Origin: Streptomyces sp. SAI-127
GTDB lineage: Bacteria > Actinomycetota > Actinomycetes > Streptomycetales > Streptomycetaceae
NCBI RefSeq assembly: GCF_029894425.1
Contig: NZ_JARXYJ010000001.1
Coordinates: 868,001-932,000, forward strand
Reading direction: 5' to 3'
DNA length: 64,000 nucleotides
The notes beneath the pieces are model-generated. The model worked only from the letters and a program-made list of their open reading frames with translations. It was not told the DNA's origin and made no database searches. Made by a program: the position numbers and the translations under genes. Each line of letters opens with the position of its first letter. The stretch's first letter is position 1. Of the stretch, positions 7,139 to 15,519 are shown piece by piece.

Positions 7139-8242
7139 TCAGGGGTTGATCACGGTCATCCACATGGGGTCGTCGACGCGTTGCTGTATCGCGTCCATCG
7201 CCTTGAGCGCTTCGGTGAGCGGGAAGCGATGGGTGATGAGCTCGTCGGCGGTGAGTGCGCCCGTCGCGAGCAGACGCAGGACATCCGTCGCGTCCCGGCG
7301 GGTGTAGGCGCGCGTGGTGACGAAGCGCCAGCAATGCATCATCAGGGCGATGGGAGGCAGCGCCAGCGGGGTGGAGTTGCCGCCCATGTGCACGAGGGTG
7401 CCGCCGGTGGCCATGCCGGCCATGGCCTGGCCGAGGGCGGGACCCTCCGGGATGAAGTCGATGACGGCATGGGCTCCCTCGGGTGACAACTCGCGCAGCC
7501 GACGGGTGAGAGAGCCGTCGGTCGCCCAGTTCTCAGGGAGTTCGCCGAGTGGGACAACGCTGGCCGGTATGCCGTCGGCGAGCCCGGCGACGCGGTGGAG
7601 ACGCTCGGCGTCGCGGCCGACGAGGATCAGGCGGGCGACTCCGAAGTGCTCCGCGAGTTTGACCGTGGCGGTTCCCATGGTGCCGGTCGCGGCGGTGACC
7701 ACGAGGGTGGACCGTTCCGGAAGGTCGGCGCACTTGAGTGCGCGCACGGCGTTGGCCAGATCCTGGATCTTGGCCGCGACGTCGAAGCCGACGGAGTCGG
7801 GCAGGGAATCGATCAGCCAGTGCGGGACGCGGACGTACTCCGCGAGTCCGCCGTCGTGATACCGCTCGTACAGGGGCATCGGGGCATCGCCGAAGGCGGC
7901 GTGGCCGAGCATGGCCTGCTGGGCGCACATCATGTCCCGGTCGGTACGGCAGTAGTCGCACTCTCGGCAGTTCAGCAGGGGGTGCACCCGCACCCGGTCG
8001 CCGACCGCGTGGCCCGTGACATCGCGGCCGATGGCGGAGATGACGCCTGCGGCCTCGTGGCCGAGTGTGGTGGGCAGATGCTTGAGCGCCCCCATCCGCA
8101 GCAGGCGCATGATGCCCGGCGCCAGTCCGGCGGAGGCGACCTTCACGACCACGTCGAGCGGACCCGGCTCGGGGACGGGCACCTCCTCCAGGACGAGTGC
8201 TTCGGCACCCTGGTGCGCTCGCAGGGCAAGCATCGTGGCCAT
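7139..8242 (-). CDS. Zinc-type alcohol dehydrogenase (MDR) lacking the usual catalytic Cys
   Basis: 367 aa. The start ATG (8242-8240) overlaps the stop of the upstream dioxygenase as TGATG, so translation is coupled. The structural zinc site is present (NCRECDYC followed by C seven residues later), as is GHE (LGHEAAG). The first catalytic-zinc ligand, normally in a GVCHTD-like motif, is absent: the sequence reads SAGLAPGIMRLL. The cofactor region (VTAATGTMGTATVKLAE) is degenerate from GxGxxG. It may be a zinc-free reductase on the MDR scaffold. Operon context suggests it oxidises or reduces a ring-cleavage or side-chain intermediate. Confidence 0.8.
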   Translation of the reverse strand: MATMLALRAHQGAEALVLEEVPVPEPGPLDVVVKVASAGLAPGIMRLLRMGALKHLPTTLGHEAAGVISAIGRDVTGHAVGDRVRVHPLLNCRECDYCRTDRDMMCAQQAMLGHAAFGDAPMPLYERYHDGGLAEYVRVPHWLIDSLPDSVGFDVAAKIQDLANAVRALKCADLPERSTLVVTAATGTMGTATVKLAEHFGVARLILVGRDAERLHRVAGLADGIPASVVPLGELPENWATDGSLTRRLRELSPEGAHAVIDFIPEGPALGQAMAGMATGGTLVHMGGNSTPLALPPIALMMHCWRFVTTRAYTRRDATDVLRLLATGALTADELITHRFPLTEALKAMDAIQQRVDDPMWMTVINP

Positions 8243-9231
8243 CAGCGGACCTCCACGGTGAAGCTCGGGAGCCGTTGGGGGGTGTAGGCATCCGCCGTAC
8301 GCGCGGTCTCGGCGACCTGGGGCAGTTCCTGGTGCGAGAGAAGACTGACGTAGTCACCGGGCTCGGTCACGACGCTGGTGTGGGAGATGCCGAGCGGGAT
8401 GCGCACGAAGTCGCCCGGCTCGAGGTCGACGATGCCCCGCTGGGTGATCAGCGTGCGGTGACCATGGGCCTGGTACTGGATCTCGTCGGCGTCGAGGGTG
8501 CGCCGGTAGCGGCGCTGCCCGCCGGAATTGGTGGTGACCATGCCGAGGCGGATGCGATCGGTGGTGTACAGCCAGCTGACGTCCTGACCGGGATCGGCCC
8601 GCAGCACCGCCATCCGCCGGTCCTCCTGGTGCACCTGCTCGAGCAGGAGCTGTTCGTCGACCCCGAAGACGGTGATGTCGTGGCCGGCCGCGGCCATGCA
8701 CTGAGTGATCGCCTCGTTGGCCTCGCCGGGCTGCCAGCCGGGGAACGGCGGGAACACAGGCCCGGACTCCCGCTGGGCCGGCGCCAGTTCGGTGACCGGT
8801 GCGGGAATGTAGAACAGCAGGTGGCTGTCCTCACGGCCGTAGTTGTCGTGGGCGACGCCGCGCGGGATGCGGGAGAACTCGCCTGACTGGAACTCGATCA
8901 CGCCGAGTTCGGACATCAGGGTCCGCTCGCCGCCGATCTGGTAGGAGATCTCGTCGACGTCGCAGTTGCGGTGGTAGAACGGCTGCCGGCCGTCGAGTTT
9001 CTGCCACTCGACACGGATCTCGTCGTTCTCGTAGACACCGCGCGGCGGGGCGAACGCCTCCGGCTCGTACTGCTGCGGGTAGTGCACCACGGTCAGTGGC
9101 GCGTGCTCCCCCCACAGCTTGACGGGCACCTTCGGGGCATGCGGCGGCGAGAGCAGCAGATGCTCGTCGCGGACGATACTGCGCAACGGATGGTCGGAGC
9201 CCAGGACCATGACGTCTTCTACGACACTCAC
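8242..9231 (-). CDS. Bicupin ring-cleavage dioxygenase, homogentisate 1,2-dioxygenase-like
   Basis: 329 aa from the GTG at 9231, with AAGGAGGT five bases upstream. There are two cupin halves. The first contains FYHRNCDVDEISYQIGGE and PRGVAHDNYG; the second contains ADEIQYQAHGHRTLITQRG and PLGISHTSV. YHRN plus DE-(I/F)-x-Y resembles homogentisate dioxygenase, but the protein is about 100 residues shorter than that family, so the substrate may be a different dihydroxylated ring (for example a hydroquinone or a methylated catechol). It is translationally coupled to the dehydrogenase downstream and lies 38 bases after the methyltransferase. Function is inferred from fold and neighbours. Confidence 0.72.
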   Translation of the reverse strand: MSVVEDVMVLGSDHPLRSIVRDEHLLLSPPHAPKVPVKLWGEHAPLTVVHYPQQYEPEAFAPPRGVYENDEIRVEWQKLDGRQPFYHRNCDVDEISYQIGGERTLMSELGVIEFQSGEFSRIPRGVAHDNYGREDSHLLFYIPAPVTELAPAQRESGPVFPPFPGWQPGEANEAITQCMAAAGHDITVFGVDEQLLLEQVHQEDRRMAVLRADPGQDVSWLYTTDRIRLGMVTTNSGGQRRYRRTLDADEIQYQAHGHRTLITQRGIVDLEPGDFVRIPLGISHTSVVTEPGDYVSLLSHQELPQVAETARTADAYTPQRLPSFTVEVR

Positions 9232-9269
9232 GGGGACCTCCTTGTCCTTGGGTGGTCGTCCTTGGGTGG

Positions 9270-10013
9270 TCACCTCTTTCGGCCCCAGTACATCTCGATG
9301 CCCTTCCATTCCATCAGCTGAGGGCTGTCGACCTTGTCCCCGAACGCCTCGCGGATCTGCTCTCCGGAGTAGTAGGGAATGTCGTCCACGGGGACGTGCG
9401 CGAAGAGTTTGTCGAACCACTGCCGAAGGTGGACGTCGGAGTTGATACGGGAGGAGAACGTCGCTCCCTTCAAGACCGCTTCGGCCAGCACGATGCGCCG
9501 GCCGGACTTCATCACCCGCAGCAGGTCCGCGGCCGTCTCGTGCCAGTCGTCACAGTGCTGCGTCGCCTGCAGCACGGCGACGCAGTCGTATGCCTCGTCG
9601 TCCACCGAGTCCGTGTACGACCAGCGCCAGCAGCCGATCTGGCCGTTCCGGCCGGGGACCTTGCCCAGCACGGCGTTTCGGCCGTCCTTGATGATCTCCA
9701 CGCTGTCGATGACGCCGTCCGGCCCCACAATGGCCTGCATGTCCTCGACCCATCCGGCGGGCGCGATGCCCTCACCGATCAGCAGAACCCGGTCTCCGGC
9801 ACGGAGTTCGAGCAGACCGTAGACGATCTCGGAGATCGGCCGCGCCAGCTCCTGCCAGATGTACGGCAGGCCACCGGCGATGGCCATGGCCATTTCCCAT
9901 TTCACCCGCTGGTTGACGTCGTTGATCTCCGGACCGAAACGCTCCTCGTCCCACGGCTGGACGTATTTCCAGGGGTCTCCGCCGCCGAAGTCGTCCTTGG
10001 CTTGTGTACTCAT
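9270..10013 (-). CDS. SAM-dependent methyltransferase-like protein
   Basis: 247 aa; the ATG at 10013 overlaps the upstream VOC stop as ATGA. Class I methyltransferase fold: [18 protein letters not shown] (motif I, a variant of GxGxG), [10 protein letters not shown] (acidic end of strand 2), [19 protein letters not shown] (motif IV) and [17 protein letters not shown]. The N-terminus ([24 protein letters not shown]) does not match a family I know. Motif I deviates, so the enzyme could bind SAM differently or not be a methyltransferase. Placement between a VOC protein and a ring-cleaving bicupin suggests it acts on an aromatic intermediate. Confidence 0.65.
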   Translation of the reverse strand: MSTQAKDDFGGGDPWKYVQPWDEERFGPEINDVNQRVKWEMAMAIAGGLPYIWQELARPISEIVYGLLELRAGDRVLLIGEGIAPAGWVEDMQAIVGPDGVIDSVEIIKDGRNAVLGKVPGRNGQIGCWRWSYTDSVDDEAYDCVAVLQATQHCDDWHETAADLLRVMKSGRRIVLAEAVLKGATFSSRINSDVHLRQWFDKLFAHVPVDDIPYYSGEQIREAFGDKVDSPQLMEWKGIEMYWGRKR

Positions 10014-10537
10014 GTCGTCATGTCCTCCGTGGCCTGCCGGAACTGTGTGGTGAGGGCGCCATTTCTCCGGCTGGAATGCCGCCTCCGAGGCGCCCGGTCG
10101 ATCACGCGCAGTGCCTGGCCGTGGTTGGCCGCACGGTGCGGGCGCACTCCGATGGAGGCCATGTGTTGGTGCTGGGAGATGAGATCTCCCAGGGTGCTGA
10201 CGCCGAACTGGAAGTGGTGCAGGCCGGGTCCGGAGGACTCCGTCTCGCTCAGGCTTTCGACGCCGAACAGGGCGAACACCTGGCTGTGCGGAGCGTCCGT
10301 GATGCGGAAGAAGCCCAGCCGGACATCGACCGCCCGCTCGGGCATGCCGGCGGGGCGCGGCGGGGCCACCGGGTCGGGGGTCCGCTCGTAGAACGGGCCG
10401 TGCCCGAGGACGTGGGCGTAGAAGGCGGCCAGGTCGTCATAGCGCGCCGTCTTGAGCACCAGCTCGGAGAGCTGCAGCGCGACGGCTTGCGTCCCGCCGG
10501 CCTCTGTACCGGCCTCGGTCTGGGGAGTCGTCGTCAT
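10010..10537 (-). CDS. VOC-superfamily protein with degenerate C-terminus
   Basis: 175 aa from the ATG at 10537 (AAGGAGG eight bases upstream). The first half is a clear VOC/extradiol-type module: [40 protein letters not shown] and [20 protein letters not shown]. After ANHGQ, where relatives have YYRDPDGN and the last metal-binding Glu, this protein reads [19 protein letters not shown], which is neither conserved nor clearly frameshifted. The first metal His (usually in a SHVVL-type motif) is Glu here. It may therefore be non-catalytic or damaged. It is the first gene of the operon and overlaps the methyltransferase start by four bases. Confidence 0.68.
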   Translation of the reverse strand: MTTTPQTEAGTEAGGTQAVALQLSELVLKTARYDDLAAFYAHVLGHGPFYERTPDPVAPPRPAGMPERAVDVRLGFFRITDAPHSQVFALFGVESLSETESSGPGLHHFQFGVSTLGDLISQHQHMASIGVRPHRAANHGQALRVIDRAPRRRHSSRRNGALTTQFRQATEDMTT

Positions 10538-10656
10538 CGTGAGGGCCTCCTTGCCCGTCAAACGGTGAGGTGCAGCGACTTTGAGGTGAGGCCCAGGGCC
10601 AGGCAGTGGCTCCCGGCATCGTGTTGATCAGCGGGAGTCTCCGCGACCATCGCCAT

Positions 10657-10768
10657 CTCTTGAACCTGAGACGAGCGTAGCACCGCACATGATCTGTCAA
10701 AAGTCTTGTGTTTTGCCAGGTCTTCCATGCAATGGCATCTGCGTGCAATTCTGACCCCGGTTCAAGAG
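10657..10768. promoter_or_regulatory. Divergent promoter/operator of the aromatic cluster
   Basis: For the minus operon, TTGACA (10700-10695) and TACGCT (10679-10674) precede CTCAGGTTCAAGAG (10670-10657), the same 14 bases found before the amidohydrolase at 1888-1901. For the plus-strand hydroxylase, the inverted decamer GGTTCAAGAG recurs at 10759-10768, about 50 bases before the start codon. The -35/-10 spacing is short (15), as expected for a promoter needing an activator. Confidence 0.62.
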
Positions 10769-10815
10769 ATGGGGCCATGAGCGGTCCGACCCTTGCTCAG
10801 GAAGGCAGATCTTCT

Positions 10816-12516
10816 ATGTCTGACCAGCACGAGAGAGCCGGATCCCGGCGCGTCCTAGTCGTGGGAGCAGGTCCTGTGGGCCTCGCCCTCGCGACCGAGT
10901 TGGGGTGGCGAGGCGTACCGGTCACCGTGATCGATCAGGGCGACGGCCGCGTGCCCTTTCCAGCAGGCGAGGCGATATTTTCACGCACCATGGAACACCT
11001 GCGCCGCTGGGGTTGCGCGGAAGAAGCACGCACGGAGTCGGCACCCGCCCCCGACTACCCGCACCGCACGGTGTTCGCCACCTCCGCCACGGGGCGCGTC
11101 CTCGCCGACTTCGACTACGGGGTCACCAACCGGTCTTCGGGCGTGTACACCCCCCTGACGCCGGAGGGTCCCGCGTTCCTGTCCAAGTTCTCCTTCGTGC
11201 CGTTGCTCGCCCGAACGGCCGGTGAACTGCCAGGAGTCGAGATCAGGTACAGCACCCGTCTGGAGACGATGGAGCAGAACTCGGACGGTGTCCTGGCCGT
11301 GGTGCGCGACGTGGCGAGCGGTGCGACCGAGACACTGGCCGGCACGTACCTGGTGGCCTGTGACGGAGGCCGCAGCGGCATACGCCGGGCACTCGGCATC
11401 GAGTTCGAGGGCATGTTCGCCCAGGGGCACAACTTCGCTGTGCACTTCCGTGCGCCGCAACTGCTGGACCTGCTGCGGGAGCGGCTGGGCGGCCCCGCTG
11501 TGCAGATCCACACCTTGTCGTCGGCGCGCAGGCCGTACATCACGGTCGTCAACGGCGTGGACGAATGGCGGCTCTCGGTCTACCTGGACGAGGAGCCCGA
11601 CCCCGACGACGCTGTGGCCTGGATACGCGAGGCCGCCGGAGCGCCGATCGACGTGGAGATCCTCGCTGCGCAGCCCTGGAGCGGACACTGCGTCGTGGCC
11701 CGCACCTACCGTGACGGGCGGGTGTTCCTCGCGGGCGACGCGGCGCATCTGCTGTGGCCCAAGGGCGGCTTCGGCGCCAACACCGGGATCGGTGACGCCG
11801 TGGACCTCGGCTGGAAGCTCGCTGCGACCCTCCAGGGGTGGGGAGGCCCGGCGCTCCTGGACAGCTACGAACAGGAGCGGCGGCCGATCGCCGTCCGCAA
11901 CGTCACGGAAGCCTCCAGCAACTGGAGGGCCGACGCGCGGCTCGCCCCCGATCCCGTGCTCGACCGCATGGACGCGGAAGGCGAACGGCTCCGACGTGAA
12001 ATGGGCGAGGAGATCCGCCGGTCCCGGGCCAAGGAGTTCCGCTGCACGGGCGTCCAGCTCGGCTACCGCTACAGCGGCTCCCCGATCTGCGTGCCGGACG
12101 GCAGTCCGGAGCCGCCCGACGAGCCGGACGAGTACGTGCCGTCGACGTGGCCCGGCTGCCGCGCACCGCACGTCTGGCTGCCCGACGGCAGTTCGGTGCT
12201 CGACCACTTCGGACGCGGGTTCACGCTCGTGGTATCGGGTTCCGCGGACCCGACGCCGCTGGTGAAGGCCGCCCGCCGATGTGGTGTGCCGTTGACGGTG
12301 CTGCGCCTCACCGACCCGGCCGCCGCCGAGCTGTACGAGCGGCCGCTCGTACTCGTCCGCCCGGACGGCCACGTCGGCTGGCGGGGTCGGCAGGCTCCCG
12401 CGGATCCCGTCGCCGTGCTCGACATGCTCCGCGGGGCGACGGTCCCGCCTCCGGACGGGGAAGCGCCCGGTGCGCGACGGGCGGTATCAGCGGGAGTCGG
12501 GGCTCACCTCGTCTGA
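10816..12516 (+). CDS. FAD-dependent aromatic hydroxylase (PheA/TfdB/MhpA type)
   Basis: 566 aa from the ATG at 10816 (AGGAAGG upstream); an earlier ATG at 10777 is possible. Group A flavoprotein monooxygenase: GAGPVGLALATEL (FAD), CDGGRSGIRRALGI (DG motif), VFLAGDAAHLLWPKGGFGANTGIGDAVDLGWKL (GD motif, split here for description), and a C-terminal thioredoxin-like domain from about residue 410. These enzymes use NAD(P)H and O2 to hydroxylate phenolic rings. It is divergent from the five-gene operon across a shared operator and is the likely entry step of the pathway, making a diol for the bicupin dioxygenase. Confidence 0.88.
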   Translation: MSDQHERAGSRRVLVVGAGPVGLALATELGWRGVPVTVIDQGDGRVPFPAGEAIFSRTMEHLRRWGCAEEARTESAPAPDYPHRTVFATSATGRVLADFDYGVTNRSSGVYTPLTPEGPAFLSKFSFVPLLARTAGELPGVEIRYSTRLETMEQNSDGVLAVVRDVASGATETLAGTYLVACDGGRSGIRRALGIEFEGMFAQGHNFAVHFRAPQLLDLLRERLGGPAVQIHTLSSARRPYITVVNGVDEWRLSVYLDEEPDPDDAVAWIREAAGAPIDVEILAAQPWSGHCVVARTYRDGRVFLAGDAAHLLWPKGGFGANTGIGDAVDLGWKLAATLQGWGGPALLDSYEQERRPIAVRNVTEASSNWRADARLAPDPVLDRMDAEGERLRREMGEEIRRSRAKEFRCTGVQLGYRYSGSPICVPDGSPEPPDEPDEYVPSTWPGCRAPHVWLPDGSSVLDHFGRGFTLVVSGSADPTPLVKAARRCGVPLTVLRLTDPAAAELYERPLVLVRPDGHVGWRGRQAPADPVAVLDMLRGATVPPPDGEAPGARRAVSAGVGAHLV

Positions 12517-12526
12517 GGTACCGCTC

Positions 12527-13111
12527 TCAGCGCTTCCGCCCCTGGGGCCCCGCACACCTGGCCAGGACGGACTCCATCAGAAACCGGATCATCTCGTGGG
12601 CAGGCCTGTTCTGGTCGTTGGGCACGTTCGCCCCTTCGAACACGGCGATCGCGACATCGCGGACGAGCGCGGCATCGATGCCAGGAGCCTGATCGAGGCC
12701 GCGCTCGGCCATGAGCTCGTCGACCAGTCCCACGATCCAGTTCAGGAAGGTGTTGTGGGCCTCGCGAACTTCCTCCGAATGAGGAAGCCGGTCGTGCATG
12801 GCCTGGTGGAGCGGCCGTGAATAGCGCATGTCGGACAGCCCGCGCACCAGGCGGCTCAGTGGGTCGGCACCGGCCTGCTCCTCGTTCAGGATGCGGATCT
12901 CGCGACTGAGCATGCGGTTCATGACGGCGGCGAAGATGTGGTCCTTGGAGTCGAAGTACCAATAGACGTTGCCCCGGGCCACGCCGGCGGCGGCACTGAT
13001 GTCCGCCATCGTGGTCTTGACGTAGCCCTTCGCCAGAAAGAGCTCAGTGGCCGCGGCTAGCAGATCACCCGTGCGCTCCTCCCGGGGGATCTGTTGGCGG
13101 TTCCGCGGCAT
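12527..13111 (-). CDS. TetR/AcrR-family regulator of the aromatic cluster
   Basis: 194 aa from the ATG at 13111, with GGGAGGAG five bases upstream. HTH: MADISAAAGVARGNVYWYFDSKDHIFAAVMNRML; the helical C-terminus ends MESVLARCAGPQGRKR. It converges on the hydroxylase with 10 bases between the stops. Upstream are two palindromes, CTCACGTGAG and GCAGGTCGCGACCTGC, likely its own operators. A short relic of a sister TetR gene lies just beyond them on the other strand. Whether it also acts on the CTCTTGAACC promoters is unknown, since the palindromes here look different. Confidence 0.85.
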   Translation of the reverse strand: MPRNRQQIPREERTGDLLAAATELFLAKGYVKTTMADISAAAGVARGNVYWYFDSKDHIFAAVMNRMLSREIRILNEEQAGADPLSRLVRGLSDMRYSRPLHQAMHDRLPHSEEVREAHNTFLNWIVGLVDELMAERGLDQAPGIDAALVRDVAIAVFEGANVPNDQNRPAHEMIRFLMESVLARCAGPQGRKR

Positions 13112-13139
13112 CCCGACTCCTCCCATGAGTTCACCACAT

Positions 13140-13177
13140 CTCACGTGAGTCTAGACACCTGGCAGGTCGCGACCTGC
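13140..13177. promoter_or_regulatory. Palindromic operators upstream of TetR
   Basis: CTCACGTGAG (13140-13149), GTCTAGAC (13149-13156) and the perfect 16-bp palindrome GCAGGTCGCGACCTGC (13162-13177) lie 29-66 bases upstream of the TetR start at 13111. Such palindromes are typical TetR binding sites. Confidence 0.6.
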
Positions 13178-13230
13178 TCAGGAGGAGTGAGTACTGAGAC
13201 CACAGGCCCCCGGCGAGCGCGGGAGCAGGT

Positions 13231-13371
13231 GACGCCCGAGGCAATGTCTACCGGTGCTACTCGTCGAAGGACGACATGTTCACCGCGGTGAGGGACCGGA
13301 TGCTCAGCCGCGGAATCGAGGCGTTGGCGAACTCCGTGGCCGCGATCCGCTGTGCACAGGCGAGCGCCTGA
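13231..13371 (+). pseudogene. Relic of a TetR-family regulator
   Basis: A 46-codon open stretch reads ARGNVYRCYSSKDDMFTAV then RDRMLSRGIEALANSVAAI and stops at 13369-13371. It aligns with ARGNVYWYFDSKDHIFAAV and NRMLSREI of the adjacent TetR gene (12527-13111) but runs on the opposite strand. The first HTH helices and most of the ligand domain are missing. There is no start codon or ribosome site, so it is a dead fragment, probably the remains of a tail-to-tail or inverted duplication of the regulator. Confidence 0.7.
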
Positions 13372-13429
13372 GACGGGGGGTGTGTGGCCTTGACGATTCT
13401 GATTGAGGAGTGCCTACAGCCCTCGCACG

Positions 13430-13765
13430 TCAGGAAAGGTCGGCGAGGTCTTCTTCGCTGAGGGTGATCCCGGCGACGGCCATGTTGTCCTCCAGGTGCC
13501 ACACAGAGCCAGTGCCAGGGATGGCCAGGGTCACCGGCGAGGAGGCCGGCAGCCAGGCCAGGCCGATCTGTGACACGGCGGCACCATGCCGGGCCGCGAC
13601 CTTGGTCAGCCGCTCGTCGTCGAGTTCCCGGCCGCCACCGAGCGGGAAGAAAGGCACGAACGCGATGTCGGCCTCCTGGCAGGCGGCCAGCAGCTCCACG
13701 TCGTCGCGCTTGGCGGCGTGGAACTGGTTCTGCACCGCCACGACCGGGGCGAGGCCGGTCGATGG
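13430..13765 (-). pseudogene. Truncated aldo/keto reductase, C-terminal third
   Basis: The minus frame GLAPVVAVQNQFHAAKRDD, then LLAACQEADIAFVPFFPLGGG, LAWLPASSPVTLAIPGTGS and ending SEEDLADLS at 13430, is the last third of an aldo/keto reductase (usual length about 280 aa): the strand before VQNQYH, the FVPFFPLGG turn and the IPGT cofactor loop. Homology stops abruptly near 13765, and the catalytic Asp, Tyr, Lys and His region is absent. A GTG at 13741 could in principle start a 103-aa product, but it would be inactive. Confidence 0.7.
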
Positions 13766-13834
13766 CCCGCCTGGTGAAGGGACCTGTGGCGGGCCGGGCC
13801 CGGCCCAAAACGTCCGTCGGCGCCGTGAGTTGAA

Positions 13835-15370
13835 TCAGTCCGACTTCTCGCCGTTCTCGGCCAGGATCCTGTTACGGGCGCCGGCGAGGGCTCCCGCCAT
13901 GGCCCCCTGTGGCCTGCCGAAGGTCGAGGCGGAGAACTGAGCGGGGCCGGTCTTGGCCGTGAAGGAGTGCGCGTAGGCGAACTCCCGCAGTCCTTCCTCC
14001 CCCTGCTTGCGCCCGTAACCGCTGTCGCCGCGACCACCGAAGGGCACCGCGGGGTTCATGGAGAACACCAGTGCATCGTTGATGCTGGTCATTCCCACGC
14101 GGAGGCGACGGGCGATGGCTTCGCCACGGTCGCGGCTGAAGACAGCGCTGCCCAGTCCGTACCGGCCGGCGTTGATGTGAGCGACGGCCTGATCGGCGTC
14201 GGCGACCTTGATGACCGCCAGCGTCGGCCCGAACGTCTCCTCCGTCGCCGCGAGGGAGTCCGGGGCCACTCCGACCAGGATGGTGGGGGCGACATAGCGG
14301 TCACCCACCGCGTCGAGGCCGCCGACGGTGGCTGTCGCCCCGCGCTCCAGAGCGTCCCGGATGTGTTCGCGGATGATCGAGGTCTGGCTCGGCAGCGAAA
14401 CGGGACCGATCTCCGCATCCTCGTCGCTGCCGACGCGTACCTGCCCGGCAAGCTCGCTGATCTTCCGGACGAACTCGTCGTGCACCGACTCGACGACGTA
14501 GGCCACTTCGAGACTGATGCAACCGTGCCCGGTGTTCTGCATGGCGCCCCACACGACGTGAGCGGCGGCTTCGTCCAGATCGGCGTCCTCGGCGACGATG
14601 ACGCCGTCCTTGCCGCCGAGTTCCAGCAGAACGGGGGTCAAGGTCTGCGCGCATTGGGCGGCCACCGTCCTGCCCGTGGCGACGCTGCCCGTGAACGCGA
14701 GCTTGTCGAGGCCGGCCTCGATGAGCGCCTGGCCCGTGGCCCCGTATCCGTTCAGGTTCTGCAGGACGGCAGGCAGCTCCGGAACGGCACGCTGCCAGGT
14801 TCGGACGAGCCATTCAGCGACGCCCGGCGTGATCTGGCTGGGCTTGAGGACCACGGCGTTCCCGGCCGCGAGCGCGTCGACGAGGATGGCCGCGGGAGTG
14901 AGCAGGGGGAAGTTCCAGGGGCCGATGACGCCGACCACGCCGTAGGGCTGGTACTCGACCCACGCACGCTGGTTGGGCGTGGTGGGACTGGCCGGAACCT
15001 CCCGGCGCTCCAGGACGCGCGCGGCGTTGTCAGCGGCGTACTGCAGGTGCTCGAGAGTCCCGAGCACCTCCACGCGGGCGTCGTCGAGGGGCTTGCCGTT
15101 CTCGGCGTGAATGAGCGCGGCGCCCTCCTCACCGCTCAAAGCTATCTGCCGCCGCCATGCGCGCAGCCGCTCCGCGCGTCCCTCGAAGCCGAGGTCCCAC
15201 CAGGCCGCGGTGACCGAGCGTGCGGCGGCGACGGCCGCGGCCGCCTCTTCCTTGCCGGCCACGGGATAACGTGCGAACTCGGCTCCGGTGGCCTGGTCGA
15301 TGGTGACGATCTCGGTCGCGTCGTATCCGATGACGCCGTCACGTGTGATCGTCGGAGCGTTGTCGGTCAT
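13835..15370 (-). CDS. NAD(P)-dependent aldehyde dehydrogenase
   Basis: 511 aa from the ATG at 15370, with GGGGAAG upstream. ALDH superfamily blocks in order: PWNFPLLTPAAILVDALAAGNAVVLKPS (cofactor site, Lys; given here as family blocks), FTGSVATGRTVAAQ, LLELGGKD with the general-base Glu, NTGHGC-IS with the catalytic Cys, EETFGPTLAVIKV and NPAVPFGGRGDSGYGRKQG. Length and motifs are complete. It is closest in style to succinate-semialdehyde or aromatic-aldehyde dehydrogenases of Streptomyces. It stands just upstream of the SDR gene's end (148 bases) in the same direction; the substrate is unknown. Confidence 0.88.
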   Translation of the reverse strand: MTDNAPTITRDGVIGYDATEIVTIDQATGAEFARYPVAGKEEAAAAVAAARSVTAAWWDLGFEGRAERLRAWRRQIALSGEEGAALIHAENGKPLDDARVEVLGTLEHLQYAADNAARVLERREVPASPTTPNQRAWVEYQPYGVVGVIGPWNFPLLTPAAILVDALAAGNAVVLKPSQITPGVAEWLVRTWQRAVPELPAVLQNLNGYGATGQALIEAGLDKLAFTGSVATGRTVAAQCAQTLTPVLLELGGKDGVIVAEDADLDEAAAHVVWGAMQNTGHGCISLEVAYVVESVHDEFVRKISELAGQVRVGSDEDAEIGPVSLPSQTSIIREHIRDALERGATATVGGLDAVGDRYVAPTILVGVAPDSLAATEETFGPTLAVIKVADADQAVAHINAGRYGLGSAVFSRDRGEAIARRLRVGMTSINDALVFSMNPAVPFGGRGDSGYGRKQGEEGLREFAYAHSFTAKTGPAQFSASTFGRPQGAMAGALAGARNRILAENGEKSD

Positions 15371-15519
15371 GGGTCTTCCCCTGTCTGGGTGTCTGGGCGT
15401 GGTCTTCGGCACGAGTGGCCGCTGGACTGCAGTGGGCGCGGGCAGACGGCGGACGTGGCGCAGCCGTCGGAGGGCGACCCGCGGCCGGGCCGGGGGCAGC
15501 GCCGAGGAGGCGCCGGCTT

